From positions 62,001 through 126,000 of the forward strand of contig JACQZW010000045.1 in assembly GCA_016213675.1 (NCBI GenBank): a DNA stretch of 64,000 bases, given 5' to 3'. Under the pieces are notes generated by a model. That model was given only the letters and a program-made list of their open reading frames with translations. It was not told where the DNA came from and searched no databases. The translations under genes and the position numbers were made by a program. This DNA is from Acidobacteriota bacterium. Its GTDB lineage: Bacteria > Acidobacteriota > Thermoanaerobaculia > Thermoanaerobaculales > Thermoanaerobaculaceae. Positions 14,160 to 22,275 of the stretch are shown piece by piece. Every line of letters begins with the position of its first letter. The stretch's first letter is position 1.

Positions 14160-16609
14160 CCGCGCACCACGAACGACACGAGCCGGTCCGGCACGTGCAC
14201 GACCTTGACGATCTCCTTGCCGTCGAGCCACTTCGCGGCAGCCTCGTGAGCGAGTGCGCCGGCCGCCTCGGCGTCGAGGCCGGGCGCGGTCTGGATCGTC
14301 GTGCGCAGCTTGCCATTGACCTGCACGGCGAGCGTGACCTGCTGTCGGGCCAACAGCTCGCCGTCGAACGTCGGCCAGCCGGCCCGGAGCAGCGACCCGT
14401 CGTGGCCGAGGGCGCGCCAGAGCTCCTCGGTGATGTGCGGCGCGATCGGATGGAGCAGCCGGAGCAGCGTGTCGTAGGCCGTGCGCAGCGCGCCCTCCGA
14501 GGCCCTCTCGGCCGCCTCCCCGATGGCGTTGGACAGCTCCATCATCGCGGCACTGGCGGTGTTCGGGTGGTACCGGCCGAGGTCGTCGTGGACTCGCTTG
14601 GTGACCTCGTGCGTCTTCACGTGCAACCGGGCGTCTGCGCCGGCGTCTCCCTCCCGCCCGGCCGCAGCGGCGACCACGTCCTGGTGCGCCCAGACGCGCT
14701 GCAGGAAGCGGTGCGCCCCGGCGACGCCGTCGTCGGTCCACTCGCACTCCTTTTCCGGTGGGCCCATGAACAGGGTGTAGACCCTCTCCGTGTCGGCGCC
14801 GTAACGGGCGATGAGCGCGTCGGGAGCGACGACGTTGCCCTTCGATTTCGACATCTTCTCGAGCTTGCCCGAGGTCGCGCTCTTGGCCGTGATCATCCCC
14901 TGGTTGAAGAGGACGGTGAACGGCTCGTCGTCCGGCACCATCCCGAAGTCGTGCAGCACCTTGTTGATGAAACGGGCATAGAGCAGGTGGAGGATGGCGT
15001 GCTCGATGCCGCCGATGTAGAGGTCCACCGGCATCCAGTCGCTCACCCGGTCGACGTCGAACATCCGGTCGTGGACGTGCGGGTTGACGAACCGCAGGTA
15101 GTACCACGACGAGTCCATGAAGGTGTCCATGGTGTCAGTCTCTCGCCGGGCCGGACCGCCGCACTTCGGGCAGGTGGCGGCGAGGAACGAGGGGCTGTGG
15201 GCGAGCGGGTTGCCCTCGACGGCGCCGAACGAGATGTCGGTGGGCAGCACGACCGGGAGCTGGTCGTCAGGCACCGGCACGATGCCGTCGCGGTCGCAGT
15301 ACACCACCGGGATCGGCGTGCCCCAATAGCGCTGCCGCGAGATGAGCCAGTCGCGCAGGCGGAAGTTGACCTTGCCCTTGCCGATCCCCTGCTCCTCCAG
15401 CCAGGCGGTGGCGCGGGCGATGGCCTCTGCCTTGTGCATCCCGTTTAGCCAGTCGCTGTTGATCGCGGGTCCATCGCCGACGTAGGCCTGACCCTCCCAT
15501 CCCTCGGGGGGCTGGACGGTCCGGACGATCGGCAGGCCGTAGGCCGTCGCGAAGTCCCAGTCGCGCTGGTCCTGGCCGGGCACCGCCATGATCGCGCCGG
15601 TGCCGTAGGACATCAGCACGTAGTCGGCCAGGTAGATCGGCACGGGCCGGCCGGTGAACGGGTTGACCGCGTAGCTGCCGGTGAACACGCCGCGCTTCGA
15701 AACCTCGCCCTCGGTCGACAGCCGGTCGATCTCGGTCTGGTGGCGGACCCGCTCGACGAACGACTCGACCTCCGCGCGGCGATCGGGCGTGGTCACCGCG
15801 CCGACCAGCGGGTGCTCGGGGGCCAGCACCGCGAAGGTCATGCCGAACGCCGTGTCGGGGCGCGTCGTGAAGACCGAGAACCCTTCGACGTCGTCGCGGC
15901 CCTCGACCCGCATGGTGAACTCGGCCCCCTCCGAGCGGCCGATCCAGTTCCGCTGCATGACCTTGACCTTCTCGGACCAGTCCTCGAGACGATCGAGGCC
16001 CTCGAGCAGCCGGTCGGCGTAGGCGGTGATGCGGAGGAACCACTGCTCGAGGTCGCGCTGGACCACGGTCGTGCCGCAGCGCTCGCAGCCGCCGTTGACG
16101 ACCTGCTCGTTGGCGAGGACCGTCTTGCACGAGGAGCACCAGTTCACCGGCGACTTGCCGCGATAGGCCAGCCCCCGCTCGAGCATGCGGACGAACAACC
16201 ACTGGTTCCAGCGGTAGTAGGTCGGCTCACAGGAGGCGATCTCCTTGTCCCAGTCGTAGAGAATCCCCCAGACCCTGAATTGCCGCTTCATCCGCTCGAT
16301 GTTGGAGAGCGTCCACTCGCGGGGGTGAATGCTGCGCTTGATGGCGGCGTTCTCCGCCGGCAGGCCGAAGGCGTCCCACCCCATCGGGTTGAGGACGCGC
16401 CGTCCCTGCATGAGGAACATCCGGAACAGGCAGTCACCGAGGATGTAGTTGCGCCCGTGGCCGACGTGAAGGTCGCCGGAGGGGTACGGGAACATCATGA
16501 GCATGTAGAGGTCCTTCTCCGCCGTGGTGTCGGCGGCGGCGAAGCGCTCCCGTGCCCAGTACTCCTGCCAGATCGGCTCGATCTTCTGCGGATCGTACGG
16601 CTCAGGCAT
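14156..16609 (-). CDS. leuS: leucyl-tRNA synthetase
   Basis: This 817-residue class I aminoacyl-tRNA synthetase charges tRNA-Leu. The N-terminal HIGH-type motif is PYPSGDLHVGHGRNY, the KMSKS loop is KMSKSKGNVV, and a CP1 editing domain lies between about residues 220 and 410. A Cys4 zinc-like knuckle (WCSSCKTV with CERCGTT) precedes it. Length and order are typical of bacterial LeuRS. It is the first gene of a leuS-lptE pair joined by an ATGA overlap. Confidence 0.97.
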   Translation of the reverse strand: MPEPYDPQKIEPIWQEYWARERFAAADTTAEKDLYMLMMFPYPSGDLHVGHGRNYILGDCLFRMFLMQGRRVLNPMGWDAFGLPAENAAIKRSIHPREWTLSNIERMKRQFRVWGILYDWDKEIASCEPTYYRWNQWLFVRMLERGLAYRGKSPVNWCSSCKTVLANEQVVNGGCERCGTTVVQRDLEQWFLRITAYADRLLEGLDRLEDWSEKVKVMQRNWIGRSEGAEFTMRVEGRDDVEGFSVFTTRPDTAFGMTFAVLAPEHPLVGAVTTPDRRAEVESFVERVRHQTEIDRLSTEGEVSKRGVFTGSYAVNPFTGRPVPIYLADYVLMSYGTGAIMAVPGQDQRDWDFATAYGLPIVRTVQPPEGWEGQAYVGDGPAINSDWLNGMHKAEAIARATAWLEEQGIGKGKVNFRLRDWLISRQRYWGTPIPVVYCDRDGIVPVPDDQLPVVLPTDISFGAVEGNPLAHSPSFLAATCPKCGGPARRETDTMDTFMDSSWYYLRFVNPHVHDRMFDVDRVSDWMPVDLYIGGIEHAILHLLYARFINKVLHDFGMVPDDEPFTVLFNQGMITAKSATSGKLEKMSKSKGNVVAPDALIARYGADTERVYTLFMGPPEKECEWTDDGVAGAHRFLQRVWAHQDVVAAAAGREGDAGADARLHVKTHEVTKRVHDDLGRYHPNTASAAMMELSNAIGEAAERASEGALRTAYDTLLRLLHPIAPHITEELWRALGHDGSLLRAGWPTFDGELLARQQVTLAVQVNGKLRTTIQTAPGLDAEAAGALAHEAAAKWLDGKEIVKVVHVPDRLVSFVVRG

Positions 16610-16646
16610 TCAAGCCTCCGGCGCCGGATTGTAGCAAGGAGAGAGA

Positions 16647-16815
16647 GGGTTGAAGGGTTGAAGGGTTGAAGGGTTGAAGCAGGATCTGGGCGAATCCCTA
16701 ACTTGGCAGTCCTTCAACCCTGGGCGGGAGGTCGGGTGGGGAACCCTGGTTGGGTGGGCGGGCGTGCACCCCTGGGTGGGCGGGTGGAAGGGCAAGCCTG
16801 GGTAGGTGGGCGGGT
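16647..16815. repeat. G-rich dispersed repeat, copy 1, with GGGTTGAA array and stem-loop
   Basis: Four exact 8-bp units GGGTTGAA run from 16647 to 16678. The last unit plus G (16671-16679) pairs with CTTCAACCC (16712-16720), a 9-bp stem with a 32-nt loop. To the right is a G-rich minisatellite with units of about 26 bp that begin near CCTGG and contain GGGTGGGCGGG. A 27-bp block at 16742-16768 recurs exactly, inverted, at 20035-20061. The region fills the gap between leuS and the DUF4388 gene and contains no gene. Confidence 0.75.
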
Positions 16816-18068
16816 CAGACTCCCAGCATTCCGCCGGCCCTGGCGAGGAGCGCCGCGAGTCCCTCGCTCCCGCCCTCGTGCGGCAGCGGCGAGGCGCCGA
16901 TGAAGAGCGCAACGCACTCGTTGCCGATGAGCGCAGGGAGGATCTCGCCGCCCTCCAGCCGCTCCCTGGTCCCGAGGGCGGCGGCCAACGCCGTGCTCTC
17001 CGGCGAAGGGGCTTCGGCCACGGCCAGCGGACGCCGGGTGACCACGACGTCCTCGAGGAGGCCGGCCCCGCGCGGCAGCCGCACCGCCGTCATCGAGGCC
17101 AGCCCGTAGGTCCCGAGGGACTCGAAGGCGTTCTCGCGGACGGCGAGCAAGGCCCCGCGCGCGAAGTACGAGCTGGCGAAGCGGAGCAACGACGCCCGCG
17201 CCTCGGCCGGGGTCGCGTCGACGTGCAGGTCGAGGAAGAAGTCACGGAACGCCTCGGCCTCGCCGCCCGCTTCCGGGGCGAAGCGGGACATCAGACGGTC
17301 CGCGATCACGCCCATCTCCTCGCGGAACCAGCGCGCCGTCTCCCCGACGTCGCCGGCGGGCGCCGGCAGCAGGAAGCTTGCTCCCGCGAGGATCGCCTTG
17401 TGGCGCAGCGACGCGTCGGCGAGCCCGCCGACCCACACGACCGGGACGGCGGGACTCCTCGTCGCCGCGGTGCGGACCAGGTTGAGCCAGCTCTCGCCCT
17501 GCCCGGCCAGGGTGCCGTAGGCGGGCAGGTGAACGATCACCAGTGCGGGCGCCGGACCCTCGGGCCAGACCGGCTCGGCCGTGACCTGCACCTCCCACCC
17601 GCGCTGCCGCCACTCCGGATCGAGGGCGCGGTAGTGCCGCGGGTCGCTCGTCACGACCAGGACCCGGGTCGACCCGAGGGAGAGCGGCAGCTCGGCGAGC
17701 GACTCGCGGAGCTCGGCCAGCGGGTCCTCGCCCCGGTCCGCCTCGCCATCGCCGGCAAACTCGGGCCGGCGCGGGCCGGCCGCGGCACGCGCAGCCGCCT
17801 CGAGCCGGGCCAGGAGCTCCTCGACCGGGATCCACTCGCCGATCTCCTCGGCGAGCCCGGGTCGGAAGCAGAACGTGCCTCCACGAGTCGCATAGGCGAC
17901 CACGAGCGAGGCCGAGATCTCGCCTGCGACGTGTCCCTGGCGGACCGACAGTCGCGCCGGACCTGCAGGGGACTCGATTTCCAAGGCCCCTTCCGCGCGC
18001 ACCGATGTCAGCAGCTTGAAGAGTTCCCTGATGCCGAGGTCCGACAGGCGCCCGAGAATCGCCCTCAA
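16815..18068 (-). CDS. DUF4388 (PATAN)-pseudoreceiver signalling protein
   Basis: The 417-residue product is taken from TTG 18068, which overlaps the upstream stop as TTGA; it has no ATG option. The N-terminal 120 residues (LRAILGRLSDLGIRELFKLL..., with GALEIES and LSVRQGHVAG) are a DUF4388/PATAN domain. Residues about 165-285 resemble a response-regulator receiver (VLVVTSD, PVVWVGG), but the phosphoacceptor position reads LVIVHLP and the conserved Lys region reads LLPAP, so it is probably not phosphorylated. The C-terminal 130 residues may be GAF-like. It is probably cytoplasmic, linked to motility or polarity control by analogy. Confidence 0.65.
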   Translation of the reverse strand: MRAILGRLSDLGIRELFKLLTSVRAEGALEIESPAGPARLSVRQGHVAGEISASLVVAYATRGGTFCFRPGLAEEIGEWIPVEELLARLEAAARAAAGPRRPEFAGDGEADRGEDPLAELRESLAELPLSLGSTRVLVVTSDPRHYRALDPEWRQRGWEVQVTAEPVWPEGPAPALVIVHLPAYGTLAGQGESWLNLVRTAATRSPAVPVVWVGGLADASLRHKAILAGASFLLPAPAGDVGETARWFREEMGVIADRLMSRFAPEAGGEAEAFRDFFLDLHVDATPAEARASLLRFASSYFARGALLAVRENAFESLGTYGLASMTAVRLPRGAGLLEDVVVTRRPLAVAEAPSPESTALAAALGTRERLEGGEILPALIGNECVALFIGASPLPHEGGSEGLAALLARAGGMLGV

Positions 18069-19036
18069 CGTTCCTCCCCGGACCCGAGCCAGACCTCGCG
18101 AACGCCGTCCAGCCGCAACTCCACCTGGCCGACGCCGCGCCGCGACGGGGTCCAACGCAACACGTAGGTGCCGGGCAACAAGCCGGCGAACACGACCTCT
18201 CCGGCGCCGGCGCGAGCCCATCGCGTCCCGTCGGGGCCGAGCAACTGCGCCGCGATGGTCGTGTCGGCAGCGGGGGCGACACAGCGCAGCGTCGCGCCGC
18301 CGACCGGCGGCACCCGGAGTCCGCCCCGGCGCGGAAGTGCGGCGTAGCCGCGCTCGTCGAGGCTCAGCAAGTTGACCCCGGAAAGGGACGCTCCCTCGCT
18401 GGCGCCGCGCATCGGCACGTGGCGAACGCTGACCAACCCGACCGAGGCCCCGGGGTCGAACGGCACCCAGCCCATGTCCCCGAGCCATGCTTCACCCCAG
18501 CGGTGCCAGGCAGGCTCGGCATCACCGATCAGGACGCCATGTACGGCCCGGGCCGGGACCCCCAGCGTCCGCAGCCACCCGATGACGAGGTTGGCTCGGC
18601 CCGAGCAGCGGCCCTTCCCGCGCTGCAGGACCGACAGCGCGTCCTGCGGGCCTGGGTCGGATTCCGAGAGGGTGATCCGTCGCCCCACGTAGGACACCAC
18701 GGCAGTGAGGACCTGCAACGCGTCGTCCGAGCTCGACCCGACGGTCGCCAACTCCGGCGGGAGCGCGAGCCCGGTCGGACGATCGAGCGCCACGGGGTCG
18801 CCGCACTGCGTGGCATCGGCGAGGGGCAACCGCGGCGGAGCGGACAGCGGGCGGACCACATGACTCACCGTCACTACGGCCCCCGCGGGAGACGACTCGG
18901 TGGTCGTCACCAACCCGGAACGCGTGCCGACCTCGATCCGCGCCGCGAGGCTGGTGGACACCGCGATACGTGCCTCGTCGGCCACAGCGGCCGTCGCAGC
19001 GGCCAGCAGCAGGCCCGCGACGAGGCCCACGTTCAT
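18065..19036 (-). CDS. secreted transglutaminase-like protein
   Basis: The 323-residue protein starts with a signal peptide (MNVGLVAGLLLAAATAAVADE). The transglutaminase-like core has the triad in order: Cys in GRCSGRANLVIG, His in AWHRWGEAW and Asp in PFDPGASVG. The C-terminal 110 residues look like a small beta-sandwich. The ATG overlaps the nusB stop by 4 bp and the stop overlaps the DUF4388 start. A periplasmic peptidase or amidase role is possible; the substrate is not evident. Confidence 0.75.
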   Translation of the reverse strand: MNVGLVAGLLLAAATAAVADEARIAVSTSLAARIEVGTRSGLVTTTESSPAGAVVTVSHVVRPLSAPPRLPLADATQCGDPVALDRPTGLALPPELATVGSSSDDALQVLTAVVSYVGRRITLSESDPGPQDALSVLQRGKGRCSGRANLVIGWLRTLGVPARAVHGVLIGDAEPAWHRWGEAWLGDMGWVPFDPGASVGLVSVRHVPMRGASEGASLSGVNLLSLDERGYAALPRRGGLRVPPVGGATLRCVAPAADTTIAAQLLGPDGTRWARAGAGEVVFAGLLPGTYVLRWTPSRRGVGQVELRLDGVREVWLGSGEER

Positions 19037-19455
19037 CCGCTGCTCCCGCGCGGCGCCTGCCGGTGGAGGACGCCGTCGAGGACACCGTTGACGAACTGGC
19101 TCGAGCGCTCGCTCCCGAAACGCTTGGCGATCTCGACCGCCTCGTCGATGACGACGGCAGGAGGGGTGTCGCTTTCGAAGAGCAGCTCGTAGAGCGCGAG
19201 GCGGAGGATGTTCCGGTCCACGGCGGCCATCCGGTCCAGGCGCCAGTTGTCCGCCTGTCCGCCCAGGCGCTCGTCGATCTCGTCCCGCCGCGCGAGCACG
19301 CCCCGGACCAGCGCCACGGCGAACTCCCGTGCCCCCGGCGGCGCCTCCTCCAGCTCGTCGAAGCTGGAGAAGATGCGCTCGACGTCGGTACCGGCCAGCT
19401 CGTGTTGGTAGAGCATCTGAAGGGCCAGCTCGCGGCCGCGGCGGCGTACGCCCAC
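19033..19455 (-). CDS. nusB: transcription antitermination factor NusB
   Basis: The 140-residue all-helical protein has the NusB hallmarks RRRGRELALQMLYQHEL at the N-terminus and DRNILRLALYELLF...PPAVVIDEAVEIAKRFG toward the C-terminus. NusB with NusE binds boxA in rRNA transcripts. The GTG start lies 3 bp after the ribH stop, with GGAGG at the end of ribH 8 bp upstream. The ribH-nusB order is classical. Confidence 0.95.
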   Translation of the reverse strand: MGVRRRGRELALQMLYQHELAGTDVERIFSSFDELEEAPPGAREFAVALVRGVLARRDEIDERLGGQADNWRLDRMAAVDRNILRLALYELLFESDTPPAVVIDEAVEIAKRFGSERSSQFVNGVLDGVLHRQAPRGSSG

Positions 19456-19458
19456 GGG

Positions 19459-19929
19459 CTAGGCCTCCAGGCTGCGGTAGAGCTGGACCATCTCGATCGC
19501 CGCCTGGGCCGCCTGCCAGCCCTTGTTCCCGGCCTTCGAGCCGGCCCGCTCCAGCGCCTGGTCGAGGGTTTCGGTGGTCAGCACGCCGAACGACACCGGA
19601 ATCCCCGAGGACAGGGCTACCTGCGCGAGGCCCTTGGCCGCCTCGGCGGCGATGAAGTCGAAGTGCGGGGTCGCCCCGCGGATCAGCACGCCCAGGCCGA
19701 TCACCGCATCGACCTTACCCGAGCTTGCCAGCTTCGCGGCCACCAGTGGGATCTCCCAGGCGCCGGGGACCTTCACCACGACGATGTCGTCTTCCCTCGC
19801 CCCGTGGCGCAGCAGGCAGTCCATCGCCCCCTCCGCCAGCCGTGCCGTGAGGAGATCGTTGAACCGGCTCACCACCAGCCCGAACCGGGCGCCGCTCCCA
19901 TCGAGATTCCCTTCGTACGTGCGTGGCAT
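19459..19929 (-). CDS. ribH: 6,7-dimethyl-8-ribityllumazine synthase
   Basis: The 156-residue enzyme catalyses the penultimate step of riboflavin synthesis. Motifs are [27 protein letters not shown] and [17 protein letters not shown], the last containing the active-site His. ATG 19929 has GGAGAGGA just upstream. Frames extending further upstream run into the G-rich repeat and were rejected. No other rib gene is in the window. Confidence 0.96.
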   Translation of the reverse strand: MPRTYEGNLDGSGARFGLVVSRFNDLLTARLAEGAMDCLLRHGAREDDIVVVKVPGAWEIPLVAAKLASSGKVDAVIGLGVLIRGATPHFDFIAAEAAKGLAQVALSSGIPVSFGVLTTETLDQALERAGSKAGNKGWQAAQAAIEMVQLYRSLEA

Positions 19930-19967
19930 CGTCCTCTCCGTGTGGTCATTGTAAGCCAGATACCCAC

Positions 19968-20178
19968 CCGCCCACCCAGGGTTGCCCTCCCACCTGCCCA
20001 ACCAGGCTGGCACGCCCACCCGCCCGCCCAGGTCTGCACGCCCGCCCACCCAACCAGGGTTGAAGCAAGAACGGGATCAGGTCCTGTCGTGGCTGCCTCT
20101 GCTCCAACCCCGGGAGGAGGGTCGGGAGGGCAACCCTGGGCGGAGGGTCGGGAGGGCAGACCTTGGGCGGGCGGGGGG
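19968..20178. repeat. G-rich dispersed repeat, copy 2, inverted relative to copy 1, with stem-loop
   Basis: From 19968 to 20061 the plus strand is a C-rich array of about four units of 24-27 bp, the reverse complement of the copy 1 minisatellite. A stem of 11 bp with one mismatch is formed by 20057-20067 and 20100-20110 (GGGTTG-A-AGCA with TGCT-C-CAACCC) and again encloses a 32-nt loop. G-rich units GGAGGGTCGGGAGGGC follow to 20178. The 501-bp gap from 19930 to 20431 holds only this repeat, the putative promoter and the leader RNA described next. Confidence 0.75.
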
Positions 20179-20191
20179 TGTGCAATGCCCC

Positions 20192-20220
20192 TTGCATCTT
20201 GAGATCGACGGTGCTAGGTT
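20192..20220 (+). promoter_or_regulatory. putative promoter of the iorAB leader
   Basis: TTGCAT (20192-20197) and an extended -10, TGC-TAGGTT (20212-20220), are separated by 17 bp. A short inverted repeat TGCAA-N6-TTGCA (20181-20196) overlaps the -35 and may be an operator. The hexamers are only moderate matches, but the position fits a transcript that starts just before the first hairpin of the leader. Confidence 0.4.
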
Positions 20221-20226
20221 GCTTTT

Positions 20227-20382
20227 GTGAAGGTCTTCACGATACGTTGGCTGGGGGCTGGCGAGGACCTTCGGACGAAAAAGCACTCTCCCCGGTGGGG
20301 CGCCCCGCAGGGTACCGCCGTTGGATCTCCCCCCCAAGCCATCCGACACCCGGTTCCCAACGCCCCGCCGGGGGGCCTTTTT
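20227..20382 (+). ncRNA. candidate structured leader RNA (or small RNA) upstream of iorA
   Basis: The roughly 155-nt segment has its own promoter candidate and ends in an intrinsic terminator. Visible pairings are GTGAA-GGTC-TTCAC (20227-20240), a competing GAAGGTC/GACCTTC pair (20229-20235 with 20266-20272), a long-range closing stem GGCTGGGGG/CCCCCAAGCC (20249-20257 with 20331-20340, one bulge), and inner CCCC/GGGG and CGGT/ACCG helices at 20290-20317. The first two helices exclude each other, as in riboswitch expression platforms. It matches no riboswitch, SRP, 6S, tmRNA, RNase P or tRNA pattern I can recall. Confidence 0.4.
20362..20382 (+). terminator. intrinsic terminator between leader RNA and iorA
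   Basis: GCCCC (20362-20366) pairs with GGGGC (20372-20376) across a 5-nt loop and is followed by C and TTTTT (20378-20382). It lies 50 bp before the iorA start and downstream of the leader promoter, so it would cut iorAB transcription unless prevented. The stem is short but entirely G-C. Confidence 0.55.
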
Positions 20383-20431
20383 CGCCCCCCAACCTAGGGC
20401 ACACTACCGCCCGCTGCGATGGAGGTCCGGA

Positions 20432-22273
20432 ATGAGGCGAATCTTGTCCGGCAACGAGGCGATCGCACGAGGAGTGTGGGAGGCCGGCGTGAGGGTCGCC
20501 GCCGCCTATCCCGGCACCCCATCGACCGAAATCCTCGAGAACCTGGCGCTCTTCCCCCACGTCTACTGTGAGTGGTCGACCAACGAGAAGGTGGCCATGG
20601 ACGTCGCCGCCGGCGCCGCGTTCGCCGGCCGCCGAGCGCTCGCGGCGATGAAGCACGTCGGCGTGAACGTCGCCGCCGACTCGTTGTTCTATGCCTCCTA
20701 CACCGGCGCGGAGGCGGGACTGGTCATCGTTTCGGCCGACGACCCGGCGATGCACTCGTCGCAGAACGAGCAGGACAACCGACGTTACGCCGCGTTCGCC
20801 AGGGTCCCCTGCCTCGACCCGGCGGACTCGCAAGAGTGCCGGGACTATGCGATCGCCGCGTACGAGCTGTCCGAGATGTTCGACACGCCGGTCATGCTGC
20901 GCACGACTACGCGCATCAACCATTCCGCGACCCCGGTCGAGATCGGCGAGCGCGTCGAGGTGGCGGCCGACCGCAAGAAGTTCCCCCGCGATGCGGCCAA
21001 GTACGTCATGGTCCCGGCGAACGCCCGCGGCCGCCACCCGGTGGTCGAGGAGCGCATGAGGCGAATCGCCGCGTGGGCCGAGACGGCGCCGCTCAATAGG
21101 GTCGAACGGCGCGGTCGCGGCCTCGGCATCATCACCGCGGGCGTCGCCTACCAGTACGCCCGCGAGGTGTTCCCCGACGCCTCGATCCTCAAGCTCGGCC
21201 TGGTCCACCCGCTGCCCGAGCAACTCATCCGCTCGTTCGCGGCCGGTGTGGACCGGCTCGTGGTCGTCGAGGAGCTCGATCCGTTCATCGAGGAAGGCGT
21301 GCGGCTGATGGGGATCGCCTGCGAGGGCAAGTCGATCTTCCCGCTCATGGGCGAGCTCGATCCCACCGTGGTGCGGCACTGCGGCGCGGCGGCCGGCTTG
21401 CCTGTCGACCGCCCGCCCGTGCAGGCGGTCGAGGTGCCGAAGCCCGCGTTGCCCGCGCGGCCGCCGGTGCTCTGTCCCGGCTGCTCACACCGCGGAATCT
21501 TCCAGCTCCTCGCCAAGAGGAAAGTCGCAGTGTCCGGCGACATCGGCTGCTACACGCTGGCCTTCCTGCCCCCGCTGTCGGCGCTGCACTTCTGCGGTTG
21601 CATGGGCGCGTCGATCGGCGTGGCCCACGGCGCCGCCCGGTCGGGGCTGCAGGAGCGCATGGTCGCGGTGATCGGAGACTCGACGTTCTACCACACCGGC
21701 CTGCCCGCGCTGGCGAACGTCGCCTACAACCGGGCGAACGTCCTCGTGATCATCCTCGACAACCGCACCACCGGCATGACCGGCCATCAGGCCAACCCGG
21801 GAACCGGCATGACGCTGCAGAACCAGCCGACGGAGATGATCGAGCTGGAGCCGCTGGTCCGCGCCCTCGGCATCAAGCACGTGGCCACAGTCCATTCCTA
21901 CGACGTCGCCGAGGTCGAGCGGGCCTTCAAGGCGCTCATGGCGACCAACGAGCCTGCCGTCATGGTCGCCCGCCAGGCCTGCGCCCTCCTCCCGGAGATG
22001 CGCCGCCAGTACGTGCCGCTCGAGGTCATCGAGGAGAAGTGCACCGGCTGCGGCGTCTGCTTCCGCATCGGCTGCCCGGCGATCCTCAAGTCCGACGTCG
22101 TCGACGCGAAGTCGGGCAAGCCGCTGGCGATCATCGACCACGACCTCTGCACGGGCTGCGAGATCTGCAGCCAGCTCTGCCCTCACGACGCGATCACCAA
22201 CCGTGACCAGATGCGCCTCCGCGAGGAGGCCGCCGCGGCCGAATGCTCGTTGCCGACGCCGGGGAGGGGCTGA
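20432..22273 (+). CDS. iorA: indolepyruvate:ferredoxin oxidoreductase, alpha subunit
   Basis: The 613-residue subunit oxidatively decarboxylates aryl pyruvates to acyl-CoA with reduction of ferredoxin. The N-terminal pyrimidine domain has AAAYPGTPSTEILE, and the TPP domain has PGCSHRG, GDIGCYTLAFLPP and GDSTFYHTGLPAL with ILDNRTTGMTGHQ. The C-terminal ferredoxin region has two cluster motifs, CTGCGVCFRIGCP and CTGCEICSQLCP. ATG 20432 is preceded by GGAGGT at a 5-bp spacing. iorB follows 2 bp later. The presence of IorAB suggests peptide or aromatic amino acid fermentation or syntheses in low-oxygen conditions. Confidence 0.95.
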   Translation: MRRILSGNEAIARGVWEAGVRVAAAYPGTPSTEILENLALFPHVYCEWSTNEKVAMDVAAGAAFAGRRALAAMKHVGVNVAADSLFYASYTGAEAGLVIVSADDPAMHSSQNEQDNRRYAAFARVPCLDPADSQECRDYAIAAYELSEMFDTPVMLRTTTRINHSATPVEIGERVEVAADRKKFPRDAAKYVMVPANARGRHPVVEERMRRIAAWAETAPLNRVERRGRGLGIITAGVAYQYAREVFPDASILKLGLVHPLPEQLIRSFAAGVDRLVVVEELDPFIEEGVRLMGIACEGKSIFPLMGELDPTVVRHCGAAAGLPVDRPPVQAVEVPKPALPARPPVLCPGCSHRGIFQLLAKRKVAVSGDIGCYTLAFLPPLSALHFCGCMGASIGVAHGAARSGLQERMVAVIGDSTFYHTGLPALANVAYNRANVLVIILDNRTTGMTGHQANPGTGMTLQNQPTEMIELEPLVRALGIKHVATVHSYDVAEVERAFKALMATNEPAVMVARQACALLPEMRRQYVPLEVIEEKCTGCGVCFRIGCPAILKSDVVDAKSGKPLAIIDHDLCTGCEICSQLCPHDAITNRDQMRLREEAAAAECSLPTPGRG

Positions 22274-22275
22274 CT

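Noticed and set aside
14156-16609. Long open frames opposite leuS, alaS, the tricorn gene and others
   Set aside because: They are typical GC-rich antisense shadows: Arg/Pro/Ala-rich, without motifs, and each overlaps a gene with clear family signatures.
16647-16678. CRISPR array
   Set aside because: Units are 8 bp, directly adjacent and without spacers; no cas genes occur in the window.
16671-16720. Integron attC site
   Set aside because: GTTGAAG and CTTCAAC do not satisfy GTTRRRY/RYYYAAC at the last base and no inner L boxes or integrase are present.
20307-20330. T-box leader upstream of iorA (AGGGTACCGCC resembles the T-box core)
   Set aside because: The UGGN bulge that pairs with the tRNA acceptor end is missing and no Stem I features are visible; iorA is not a typical T-box target.
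20227-20382. tRNA-Sec or other tRNA in the iorA leader
   Set aside because: No T-loop TTCRANY, no acceptor stem pairing ends and no CCA-type terminus; length and helices do not fit.
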